NCBI GenBank assembly: GCA_023379355.1
Contig: JAMCUD010000002.1
Coordinates: 1 to 12,161, forward strand
Direction: 5' to 3'
DNA from: Thermoplasmatota archaeon
GTDB lineage: Archaea > Thermoplasmatota > Thermoplasmata > Thermoplasmatales > Thermoplasmataceae
Length of the DNA stretch: 12,161 nt
Below the pieces are notes generated by a model. The model made no database searches and had not been told where the DNA came from. It worked only from the letters and a program-made list of their open reading frames with translations. This document shows, one piece after another, positions 1 through 6,183 of this stretch. Positions within the stretch are counted from its first letter, which is position 1. Each line of letters begins with the position of its first letter. A program made the position numbers and the translations under genes.

Positions 1-83
1 CTCCCGAATTCACGCCCGTGGAGATCGGATCAATACCTGAAAGGGCAAATCCGGTCGTTGAAACGGGAAGCCCACGACTTTAG
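1..83 (+). CDS. tnpB: TnpB (IS200/IS605 OrfB) C-terminal end, partial
   Basis: Reading from base 3, an open frame of 26 codons ends at a TAG at 81-83; the rest of the gene lies left of the window. The residues include EFTPVEIGS, PERANPVVE and the final TGSPRL, which I recognise as the typical extreme C-terminus of archaeal TnpB proteins (IS200/IS605 and IS1341-like elements). TnpB is an RNA-guided DNA endonuclease, ancestor of Cas12, that cuts DNA next to a short transposon-associated motif. This tail lies after the RuvC and zinc-finger domains, so catalytic residues cannot be checked here. The stop codon sits inside the right-end hairpin, as in intact elements. Whether the upstream gene is intact is unknown. 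Confidence 0.85.
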   Translation, partial: PEFTPVEIGSIPERANPVVETGSPRL

Positions 84-90
84 TCGTGGG
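71..90 (+). repeat. Right-end hairpin of IS605-type element / 3' scaffold of TnpB reRNA
   Basis: CCCACGAC (71-78), loop TTTA, GTCGTGGG (83-90): a perfect 8-bp stem overlapping the tnpB stop codon. In IS200/IS605 elements a hairpin at this place is the right-end structure recognised by TnpA transposase, and it also forms the last stem of the reRNA (omegaRNA) processed from the tnpB 3' end. The following bases AGGATGTCAC (91-100) match the usual tail of such archaeal elements, so I place the element boundary at about base 100 (inference). Confidence 0.8.
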
Positions 91-120
91 AGGATGTCAC
101 TACTTGCAGACGGAACCTGA
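83..120 (+). ncRNA. Predicted 3' end of TnpB reRNA (omegaRNA) with guide
   Basis: In known TnpB systems the guide RNA is the 3' end of the tnpB transcript plus about 16-20 nt of flanking host DNA just past the element end. If the element ends near base 100 after the hairpin and AGGATGTCAC, the guide would be about 101-120 (starts TACTTGCAGACGG). The 5' scaffold lies upstream and is only partly inside the window. The call rests on position and the hairpin; the exact boundary could be off by several bases, and expression is not known. Confidence 0.45.
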
Positions 121-252
121 CAGCACAGTGGGACAGTTTTCCATGGACATTTAATGGGCTGTTGCCGACTCTTTATAAGATCTGATTATTGTTTCGACAT
201 ATTCTGTTTTCCGACAACTTTCCTCCTTTTGTGGAGACTGTGAGAAACCCAT
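101..252. other. Flank of IS605 end, no intact gene
   Basis: Apart from the predicted guide at the left edge, I see no gene or RNA here. The frames that continue leftward from the broken gene (one ends in KESATAH then a stop; another ends in NNNQIL then a stop) suggest that the 3' part of that gene, or of something related to it, extends to about base 145. Confidence 0.35.
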
Positions 253-618
253 TCACATCAGGCGAGAGAAATCCCTCTCACAATTTCCAGTCCCGGTTAC
301 TCTCTGCATAAAAGAAAGTGACAGGTATATCATCAAGATCGTTTTCGGCATCTTGTTTATATATTCCGGGAATGCCTTGGGATATTCCCAGTTTCTCTGG
401 ATTTGATCATTATTCTGTGCACTCACGAACATTTCACTGTGTCCATAAAACTCTAAAAGAAAGACTTGGGAATGTTCCAGATTAGATCGCTTATCATATA
501 TATTCTTCCTTTGCCCTATAATTACTACCGGAAAGACCTACAAAGTGTTTCATGTTTCACGGATAGATCTGTAATCGAATATCCATAGACTACCGAACAA
601 GGTTATTACGTCTGTCAT
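253..618 (-). pseudogene. Broken minus-strand gene of unknown family
   Basis: From an ATG at 618 one frame runs MTDVITLFGS..., hits TGA after 22 codons and TAG four codons later, then stays open for 94 codons to a TGA at 253-255. The long open part reads like protein (NIYDKRSNLEH, QVFLLEFYGHSEMFVSAQ), but it has no start codon of its own until an internal ATG 58 codons before the end. From about 410 downward a neighbouring frame is more protein-like (YKQDAENDLDDIPVTFFYAE, then after a stop SPDVNGFLTVSTKGGK), which points to a frameshift as well. I read this as one gene decayed by stops and at least one indel. I do not recognise the family. It starts 36 bp after the stop of the next minus-strand gene, so the two may once have been an operon. 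Confidence 0.4.
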
Positions 619-654
619 GGCTTTCCCCAATGGAGAGTTTTCAGTTTGGAACAG

Positions 655-1233
655 TCAGAGCGGGAGTTTGTTCCAGTCAATAAGATCCCTGTCATTGAGG
701 GTTCTAATTTCCAGTTTTTCAAGAAGATCAACAAAGAGGTCATCTCTGATAGTATCTCCATATACTTTGTTAAGTGAGTGCTTGAATAGGGTTGATTCTA
801 GGGCATTCCTGGCCATTGCAGACTGAAGTTGTGTGGCAACAGTGCTCCCTTCTTTTATCTGTTTTGAATACGTTCTGGAAATTCCATCTTTCTGGAGGTC
901 CTTGAGAAAATCATCAACTGTACTTTCCAGTTTTTTGCCATGTTCTTCTTTCATGATAACTCTTACTTTATAAGTGGGTACAAAGTCTATTTTGTCCCCA
1001 TCGACCTTAAACCAGTTAAGTGCATCTTTTTCAAAAAATATTTCCGAAAGGGCTTTTGCAACAGCTTTAGGTTTTGAGAAATCGACTCCTGCAGTCAGAT
1101 CATAAGTAACTAAAGATCCATCCTGAGATATTTTTCTTGAACTTTCAATAACTGATTTCAGCTTTTCTTCTGCGGACATACTTATGTATTGCAATTTAGT
1201 GATATAAAGTTTTGATTGATCAGTAACTGACAT
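655..1233 (-). CDS. Hypothetical protein, about 192 residues, not recognised
   Basis: Open frame of 192 codons from an ATG at 1233. A TTG at 1257 would add eight residues (MSLTIEIG) and lies 27 nt below a TATA-like AATTTATTA (1280-1288, minus strand), so it would suit a leaderless start; the ATG would then have a 24-nt leader. The protein is highly charged and without signal peptide or membrane segments. It begins with a helix-rich stretch (SAEEKLKSVIESSRKI), followed by a mixed alpha/beta part (VDGDKIDFVPTYKVRVIM) and a long helical C-terminus (VDDFLKDLQKD, LFVDLLEKLEI). No motif tells me its function. It sits in a decaying accessory region beside a broken gene, and it could be a cargo gene of a lost mobile element (inference). 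Confidence 0.6.
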   Translation of the reverse strand: MSVTDQSKLYITKLQYISMSAEEKLKSVIESSRKISQDGSLVTYDLTAGVDFSKPKAVAKALSEIFFEKDALNWFKVDGDKIDFVPTYKVRVIMKEEHGKKLESTVDDFLKDLQKDGISRTYSKQIKEGSTVATQLQSAMARNALESTLFKHSLNKVYGDTIRDDLFVDLLEKLEIRTLNDRDLIDWNKLPL

Positions 1234-1279
1234 CCCAATCTCGATTGTAAGAGACAAACTTCCGGCAATCTGTAAAAAG

Positions 1280-1288
1280 TAATAAATT
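1280..1288 (-). promoter_or_regulatory. TATA-like promoter element for the orphan minus-strand gene
   Basis: Minus strand AATTTATTA, centred near 1284, which places transcription start near 1257, exactly at the alternative TTG codon. It fits the spacing seen at other genes in this window. Confidence 0.4.
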
Positions 1289-1640
1289 GTGAAATGATGG
1301 ACTTTGAAGACAGTTTTCAGTGATGTTGAAGCCTCTTATTGACATTTGCGATCGAGAATACAATATTTTTGCCAGGATACTGTCCAGTTGCTTGATATAT
1401 TGAAATCAGTATGGTCGGATAACATATTGCCTCATGCCTGTCCGTGTACGGAAAGTCCATGATCTGACATGAAGAAAAGAGTAACTTCGGACCAAAAAGG
1501 AATTCAAGCACATTGAGATTCCGCCAGCAACCTTTGAAGTGGGAAGATCTATGGGAGATCGTGGAGAGGAGGGCCCGTATTTTTTCAGTGAATGAAGTAC
1601 ATTTTTCAGGAATTTTCCTGGCAACTATAAATCTGCCCAG
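1289..1640. other. Long stretch without a convincing gene
   Basis: A 128-codon open frame exists on the minus strand (1317-1703) and a 72-codon frame beside it (1406-1624). Neither has recognisable motifs, promoter or ribosome binding site, and the longer one overlaps the start of the plus-strand radical SAM gene. Both read like chance or decayed frames. I find no RNA gene, CRISPR or clear repeat here. The region may be the worn remains of a mobile element, as on either side of the orphan gene, but I cannot identify one. Confidence 0.4.
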
Positions 1641-1684
1641 GTTGAGGTCAAGTCGTGCATTATTAACATCAATTTCAGTAAAGT

Positions 1685-2728
1685 ATGAATAACAGAAATT
1701 CATGTTTCATTGTGTCACTGGTAAGTTCAGTTATGGGCAGGAGCATAGTCAGGACTATCAAAAGTCTTCCTAATAAAAAGTTCCCACTCATAGCAGGTCA
1801 TAAACTCCAGTATTCCTGCAATCTAAAATGCAAGATGTGTCCATTCTGGAGGAGGGAAGACGAGGCGCTAATGGACCTGGATGAAGAGATCAGGATGATG
1901 AATTCTCTAAAAAACGCAGGGGTATCGTTCCTTGGGTTTGAAGGCGGTGAACCACTTCTCAGGAAAGATATTGGGGATATACTTTATGAAGCCAAGAAAA
2001 GATTTCACACCTCTATGGTAACCAACGGTTGGCTTCTCAAGGCAAAGATAGAGGACATAAAGGATAACCTGAATTACCTGTTTGTATCTCTCGATGGAAT
2101 AGGGGAGGTCCATGATAGATTAAGGGGGATGGCAGGTTCCTTCAGGCATGCGGTTGAGGGGATTGAGGCAGCCAGGGATCATGTACCTATGGCCATAAGC
2201 TCCACAATAACAAACGAGAACATGGATCAGGCCCAGGGGATTGTAGATCTTGCTGTGAAGCTCGGAGTCAGCGTGAATTTCCAGATTGCCTACGATTACA
2301 CCACTGCAGAGAAGATGTCTCCTGAAAAATTAAAGCTCAGGGACACAATTAAAATGCTTGAAAGTTACAAGTTAAGTGGGCTGCCAATTGTCAATTCCAA
2401 GGAATATTTCTCATCAATACTGAATTCATGGTACGGCAACGATCCATGGAGATGCAAACCATGGCTTACCATAAACATAGATCCACTTGGTAATATTGTT
2501 CAACCATGCTATGTACTCAATGAGTATAATGGCAGTGCAAAGGTTTGGGATACTGACATACTTAAGCTGTGGAACACATACGACTGGACTCCTTACGAGA
2601 GTTGCAACAAGTGTGCGCTCGCATGCTACCTTGAACCTTCCCTCTTCAACTGGCACAATCCATCAATGGTAAAAGAGAGAATACTCGATTCCATGGTTTC
2701 ACTTGTTCGTGGGGAGCTTTCATGGTAA
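1685..2728 (+). CDS. Radical SAM protein with SPASM-like C-terminal domain
   Basis: 347 residues. The radical SAM cluster motif CxxxCxxC is at C45, C49, C52 (SCNLKCKMCPFW), followed by the SAM-binding GGEP motif (GFEGGEPLL) and the SLDG motif typical of MoaA/PqqE/HpnH-like enzymes. The last third carries more cysteines in a SPASM/twitch-like pattern (RCKPW...GNIVQPCYV...CNKCALACYLEPS), which probably binds one or two auxiliary Fe-S clusters. The reaction is unknown; relatives include peptide-modifying maturases and HpnH-type enzymes. The C-terminus (MVKERILDSMVSLVRGELSW) could form an amphipathic helix. The start is uncertain: ATG 1685 has ATTATTAAC about 24 nt upstream, while ATG 1733 (MGRSIVRTIK) gives a more usual N-terminus. 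No RiPP precursor is visible nearby. Confidence 0.85.
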   Translation: MNNRNSCFIVSLVSSVMGRSIVRTIKSLPNKKFPLIAGHKLQYSCNLKCKMCPFWRREDEALMDLDEEIRMMNSLKNAGVSFLGFEGGEPLLRKDIGDILYEAKKRFHTSMVTNGWLLKAKIEDIKDNLNYLFVSLDGIGEVHDRLRGMAGSFRHAVEGIEAARDHVPMAISSTITNENMDQAQGIVDLAVKLGVSVNFQIAYDYTTAEKMSPEKLKLRDTIKMLESYKLSGLPIVNSKEYFSSILNSWYGNDPWRCKPWLTINIDPLGNIVQPCYVLNEYNGSAKVWDTDILKLWNTYDWTPYESCNKCALACYLEPSLFNWHNPSMVKERILDSMVSLVRGELSW

Positions 2729-2832
2729 CAGGGAATATCCAAATGACCAATTTATGAATCAAAGGAGAATACTTCGATTAGCCAGACCAGTTCTTTTTCA
2801 TACGGAATATAATTATTTATCACTTCAAATAG

Positions 2833-2845
2833 TAAATTATTTTAG
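2833..2845 (+). promoter_or_regulatory. Promoter of the second radical SAM gene, with overlapping palindrome
   Basis: Very AT-rich stretch 2805-2862. TAAATTATTTTAG is centred about 26 nt upstream of the ATG at 2866, fitting an archaeal TATA box and a leaderless mRNA. Immediately behind lies the perfect palindrome TTAGT-A-ACTAA (2842-2852), between TATA box and start, a natural place for a repressor (inference). Confidence 0.45.
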
Positions 2846-2865
2846 TAACTAATTTATTTTACTCT

Positions 2866-4452
2866 ATGTGCGCTGAGGTTGTACTTACGGCAGATCAGGG
2901 TTCTTTCACAAGTTATTCTGGAGTATCAACTCTTGGATATGTTGCGTGCATGCCAGCAAGGCTTGTACCAAGAATATTGATGGACAGAGTCTTCACACCT
3001 CCCCAGGAGTCAGACAGGAGAGGGGAAGCGCTAAGGGTTCCATATGCATTAAGAAAGATTGAGGCTGCATTGCATTATGGGGGCATAGATGATGTTATTG
3101 TATCCCCTCCAGGTGATCTTGAAAGGGTGGTTGGGGAGGATACCAAGGTAGTGGGCATATCCGTTCATGATCCATACGGAATGAGTCCGGTAAGCACAAA
3201 GCTTACAATGATTTTTGGCGGAGGGCCAAGCTGGACTGCCGAATTCTTTTCAGAATTGTCCCAGAAAGTTTCCAAACTCAAGAAGAAATACGGGTTCAAG
3301 GTATTTGTGGGAGGACCTGCAGCATGGCAGATTGGCATGAACAGACCGGAGTGGGTGGATCTTGTATTCAACGGGGAAGCAGAAGAGGATCTACCCGGTC
3401 TGGTGCTGATGGGGATTGAGGGCAAGGATCTGCCCAGAAACTTTACAGGGAAAAACCCACCCGTTTCAAAGATTCCCAAAATAATAAAACCTTCACGTTT
3501 TGGTGAAGTACAGGTAACCAGAGGATGTCCAAGAGGCTGTCAGTTCTGTTCAATCACCCCTGAAACATTCAGGTCAATACCCATGGAGGACATTCTGGCT
3601 GAGGTGAAGTTGAATCTTGAAAGCGGAGAGAAAAACATAGAGCTTCTTACTGACGATATATTGCTTTATGGGTCACACAGGCTTATTACCAACCATGATG
3701 CAGTTGTAAACCTATTTTCATCAGTGAAGAAAGCGGGGGCAGAACAGATATATTTCCCACACATTTCATCCCCGGCCGTTCTGGATAGCCCCAAGACAGT
3801 TATGGATCTGTCAGAGATAGCGGAATACCATAAGTACAGGGCTGAGGCTCCAGTGGTTGGCCTTGAATCAGGTAGTGAAAGAATCCTTCGGAAATACATG
3901 AATGGAAAGCCTTTCCCATGGAAACCTGCTGACTGGAAAAATGTCATACTTGACTCAACACCAATACTCAACGATGCATACATAACTCCATGCTACACCA
4001 TGACAGTGGGGTTCGAAGACGAGACAGATGAGGATGTTGAACAGAGTATTGATCTAGTCCAGTCCATTATAGACAACAGGTATCGAGCATGGATCTTTCC
4101 TCTGGCAGTCATTCCAATGACAAGTTCAAGGCTCAAGGGGAAGCCATTTCCCATGATCGATAAGCTCCCAGGAAAATACTGGGAACTCCTGTATATTGCA
4201 TGGTCTTACGATCTCAAGATGTCAAGGGAGATGCTCCCAGAGATGACAAAACGCATGGGAAACTCTGTCAGCAGATATATTGTAAACTTAATGACCGACA
4301 GGATATTTTCAAGGATTGATGGAATATTCAGGGAACTGGCAGAGACACATGGACACAAGGCATACGAATTCTCAGACATAGACCTGAACTCAACAATTGG
4401 ATTCTTGAAGAGCATCTACTGGCTTGGCCGGGCCTCAATTTCCAGTTTTTAA
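2866..4452 (+). CDS. Radical SAM protein with degenerate B12-binding-like N-terminal domain
   Basis: 528 residues. Residues about 85-185 look like the Rossmann-type cobalamin-binding domain found before many radical SAM domains (KVVGISVHDP, FKVFVGGPAAW, DLVFNGEAEEDLP), but the DxHxxG cobalamin-ligand motif is absent, so B12 binding is doubtful. The radical SAM cluster follows: TRGCPRGCQFC gives CxxxCxxC at C221, C225, C228. Further conserved features are ELLTDDILLYGSH and VVGLESGSERIL. A C-terminal extension of about 130 residues, partly hydrophobic (YWELLYIAWSY), has no function I can name. The substrate is unknown. Archaeal proteins of this general architecture include the GDGT ring synthases of membrane lipids, but I cannot place it there from sequence reading. 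The ATG lies at the expected distance from a TATA box. Confidence 0.85.
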   Translation: MCAEVVLTADQGSFTSYSGVSTLGYVACMPARLVPRILMDRVFTPPQESDRRGEALRVPYALRKIEAALHYGGIDDVIVSPPGDLERVVGEDTKVVGISVHDPYGMSPVSTKLTMIFGGGPSWTAEFFSELSQKVSKLKKKYGFKVFVGGPAAWQIGMNRPEWVDLVFNGEAEEDLPGLVLMGIEGKDLPRNFTGKNPPVSKIPKIIKPSRFGEVQVTRGCPRGCQFCSITPETFRSIPMEDILAEVKLNLESGEKNIELLTDDILLYGSHRLITNHDAVVNLFSSVKKAGAEQIYFPHISSPAVLDSPKTVMDLSEIAEYHKYRAEAPVVGLESGSERILRKYMNGKPFPWKPADWKNVILDSTPILNDAYITPCYTMTVGFEDETDEDVEQSIDLVQSIIDNRYRAWIFPLAVIPMTSSRLKGKPFPMIDKLPGKYWELLYIAWSYDLKMSREMLPEMTKRMGNSVSRYIVNLMTDRIFSRIDGIFRELAETHGHKAYEFSDIDLNSTIGFLKSIYWLGRASISSF

Positions 4453-4531
4453 ATATCGCTGAAATAAAGACAGGAATGTCAGTGCTTGTATATTCACCAT
4501 AACAATTTTTAGTGTCCATTAGATCAGCCTC

Positions 4532-5212
4532 ATGGTTTCCGGGGTGTTTCCAATTATCAAAGCAGTTATATTTGACATGGATGGAACACTTCTTGATAGC
4601 GAAGGGATGTCTGCGGTTGCTACCGATTACGGATTCAGGAAGGTTCTGGGAAGGGGGATAACAGGTGAAGAGAATGCCCAGCTCATAGGAAGGCCTGTGA
4701 AGAAGATACTTTCACAGTGGTTTCCCGACAAAGGAGATGAAATATACGAGACGGGAAGGAAATACTACAATGATAACATTTCATCCATCAGGATATATCC
4801 CGGGGTAAGGGAAATGCTTGAAAAAATTTCGGCTATGAACCTCAAGATGGCCGTAGTGACATCAAGCCACAGAACAGATGCTGAGACACTTCTGAGCATT
4901 TTCGGAATAATGAAATACTTCCAGTTTTACGTGGGACAGGAAGACACAGTCTATCAGAAACCTGATCCTGATCCACTTATTCTTGCTCTTAAAAAACTCC
5001 AACTGAGGAGCACGGATTGCATATATGTGGGAGATCAGCCATACGATATCATTGCAGCACATGGTGCAGGAATAAAACCACTTGGCGCAGTATGGGGATC
5101 CGGTAGGGCCGAAAGGATGGATCAGTATCATCCTGAAGCAATACTTGAAAACCCGGAAGATGTGGTGGAATTCATTCGCCGCATGAAGTGGACTGGAAAA
5201 GGTAAATCATGA
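4532..5212 (+). CDS. HAD-superfamily phosphatase, phosphoglycolate phosphatase / beta-phosphoglucomutase-like
   Basis: 226 residues with all four HAD motifs in order: motif I VIFDMDGT (nucleophile D15, acid/base D17), motif II VVTSS (T110 or S111), motif III lysine K143 in YQKPDPDP, and motif IV VGDQPYD (D168, D172) for Mg2+. The helical cap between motifs I and II (about residues 22-95, including the LIGRP stretch) assigns it to subfamily I, the group of phosphoglycolate phosphatases, beta-phosphoglucomutase and sugar-phosphate phosphatases. The substrate cannot be read from sequence. It probably acts in the cytosol on a small phosphate ester. It lies 79 bp after the radical SAM gene, with its own AT-rich upstream sequence, so it is probably transcribed separately. 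Confidence 0.9.
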   Translation: MVSGVFPIIKAVIFDMDGTLLDSEGMSAVATDYGFRKVLGRGITGEENAQLIGRPVKKILSQWFPDKGDEIYETGRKYYNDNISSIRIYPGVREMLEKISAMNLKMAVVTSSHRTDAETLLSIFGIMKYFQFYVGQEDTVYQKPDPDPLILALKKLQLRSTDCIYVGDQPYDIIAAHGAGIKPLGAVWGSGRAERMDQYHPEAILENPEDVVEFIRRMKWTGKGKS

Positions 5213-5234
5213 ACCATGGGAACCCGGTCTTGGT

Positions 5235-5513
5235 TAATTATGCCAATGCACTAATGCCTTTGGGCAAGTGGCTTCCCGATTCAACCACTGAAGTATTCCA
5301 GTAAGAATATATAACTCACAGGACAGAAGTGGCTATCCAACGTCGCAAATGCTGGTTGTACCGACCCGCTTTTATCATGACATTCATGAATATGTTTATT
5401 GCTGCGTTAAGGCCGCGATAAATGGCGATATCGCATTCTCTGCAATGATACTGGATTCGCATTTTGAACTCATGGACAGATACAGGTACTGAGGCTGTCT
5501 CGGAACAGTTCAG
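5235..5513 (-). pseudogene. tnpB: Eroded C-terminal remnant of a second tnpB
   Basis: Minus strand, frame starting at 5513 and open for 65 codons to a TGA at 5316-5318. It contains NCSET, then HCRECDI and YRGLNAAINI, clearly the second zinc-finger CxxC and the RuvC III region of TnpB (usual pattern CxxCG...DRDxNAAxNI). The first zinc CxxC is degraded to one cysteine, and the catalytic Asp of the DRD motif is lost (Y-R-G). After the stop, another frame at 5271-5291 reads SVVESGS, matching the NPVVETGS tail of the TnpB at the window start. A hairpin follows directly at 5249-5270, as expected for an IS605 right end. No 5' part of the gene survives: the next sequence is the small HTH-like gene. 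Confidence 0.75.
5249..5270 (-). repeat. Right-end hairpin of the degraded IS605-type element
   Basis: CACT (5249-5252), AA bulge, TGCC (5255-5258), loop TTTG, GGCA (5263-5266), AGTG (5267-5270): an 8-bp stem with a two-base bulge. It lies just after the VVESGS-coding remnant, the same relative place as the perfect hairpin at 71-90. Stem sequence and loop differ from the first element, so the two come from different IS families or are very diverged. Confidence 0.6.
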
Positions 5514-5650
5514 AAAAGATCATTCTTTATCACAACTTCCCTCCACTCTGCGGGAGGTATGTTGAACTTAGTACAGATTTCCGGAACATCCACCCCTTTT
5601 TTCAGAAGCTTCCTGATCTGTTTTACCTCTTTTTTCGTGAGTTCTCTCAT
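5510..5650 (-). CDS. Small helix-turn-helix-like protein, 46 residues
   Basis: ATG at 5650 to TGA at 5510-5512. The protein starts MRELTKKEVKQIRKLLKKG and continues VDVPEICTKFNIPPAEWREV. Its layout, a charged helix, then G-x-x-x-x-E-I-C-x-x-F-x-I-x-x-x-x-W, resembles the HTH of resolvase or sigma-like regulators (x-I-A-x-x-L-G-I-S), with the turn at about residues 27-34. The start is supported by a TATA-like ATTATAG (minus strand, 5671-5677) 24-26 nt upstream, fitting a leaderless mRNA; an upstream extension of the frame to 5737 lacks such support. It is divergent from the 128-residue gene at 5797 and could regulate it (inference). It directly abuts the TnpB remnant. A stand-alone DNA-binding role is not proven. 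Confidence 0.55.
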   Translation of the reverse strand: MRELTKKEVKQIRKLLKKGVDVPEICTKFNIPPAEWREVVIKNDLF

Positions 5651-5670
5651 GGAGAAACACACCCCAATTT

Positions 5671-5677
5671 CTATAAT
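5671..5677 (-). promoter_or_regulatory. TATA box of the small HTH-like gene
   Basis: Minus-strand ATTATAG, centred 24-26 nt upstream of the ATG at 5650, the spacing of a leaderless archaeal transcript. This decides for the 46-codon start over the longer 75-codon frame. Confidence 0.45.
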
Positions 5678-5768
5678 CATACAGTACTTGAATATTAGTT
5701 TTCTCCAGATGAATGTTAATGGCTGTCTTTTTTCCATGAGAATTTTTTTCTCATAGTATCGCCATATG

Positions 5769-5777
5769 ATTAAATAA
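5769..5777 (+). promoter_or_regulatory. TATA box of the 128-residue gene
   Basis: ATTAAATAA, centred 24 nt upstream of the ATG at 5797; no Shine-Dalgarno sequence precedes the ATG, which agrees with a leaderless mRNA. Confidence 0.45.
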
Positions 5778-5796
5778 CATGGATTTATAACAATTC

Positions 5797-6183
5797 ATGG
5801 AAATTTTCAAGAAAGACAGAGTTATAAAGAGCAGTAAAAGCCTAAAAGATCTTGCGAACAGTTTTGCTGACTATCTCAAGAACAACAACTGGAGAGTCCA
5901 GAGCAATATACAGGACGACAAGGCAATTATACAGGCACAGAAACCTGGAATTCTGAGAGATATAATTGCCGCCGACAGGGCCCTGACATTTTCATTTGAG
6001 AACATTAACGACGAGATTAATGTTCATGTGGGTGTAGGCAAACTAATAAAAAATTTAGCAATAACTGCAATAGAGGTACTTCTGCTTTCAGAACTTTTTC
6101 TGGTTATTGATATACCGGAAATCGCATGGACGGATCATGTGGAGAAAGAACTTCTGAATCAGCTAAATACACTTGCACAGTGA
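5797..6183 (+). CDS. Conserved-looking small protein of unknown function, 128 residues
   Basis: Residues 1-85 look like a compact alpha/beta domain: a helix (SKSLKDLANSFADYLKNNNW), then strands (RVQSNIQDDKAIIQAQK), GILRDIIAADRALTFSF and INVHVGVGKLI. This order resembles a group of short bacterial and archaeal proteins I have seen only as uncharacterised. A hydrophobic segment follows (about 88-108, AITAIEVLLLSELFLVIDI), which could be one membrane helix or a buried core helix, and a charged C-terminal helix closes it. There is no signal peptide and there are no catalytic motifs. It is divergent from the HTH-like small gene and convergent with the cupin gene: its TGA (6181-6183) touches the other stop. 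Confidence 0.75.
   Translation: MEIFKKDRVIKSSKSLKDLANSFADYLKNNNWRVQSNIQDDKAIIQAQKPGILRDIIAADRALTFSFENINDEINVHVGVGKLIKNLAITAIEVLLLSELFLVIDIPEIAWTDHVEKELLNQLNTLAQ

Noticed and set aside
71..90. Intrinsic terminator
   Set aside because: The hairpin is not followed by a T-run, and its overlap with the tnpB stop fits an IS605 right end.
538..552. TGA and TAG in the broken gene read as selenocysteine or pyrrolysine
   Set aside because: Two stops within five codons plus a later frame change fit decay better; no recoding signal is visible.
617..826. 69-codon plus-strand open frame
   Set aside because: Antisense to the end of the 655-1233 gene, Ser/Arg-rich, with no sign of being coded.
1317..1703. 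128-codon minus-strand open frame
   Set aside because: No recognisable motif, promoter or ribosome binding site; it overlaps the start of the radical SAM gene and a neighbouring frame is similarly open.
1685..2728. RiPP maturase with a precursor peptide next door
   Set aside because: The SPASM-like cysteines allow it, but no short precursor-like gene was found in the flanks.
5651..5737. N-terminal extension of the small HTH-like protein to 75 residues
   Set aside because: It would read through the TATA box placed correctly for the ATG at 5650.
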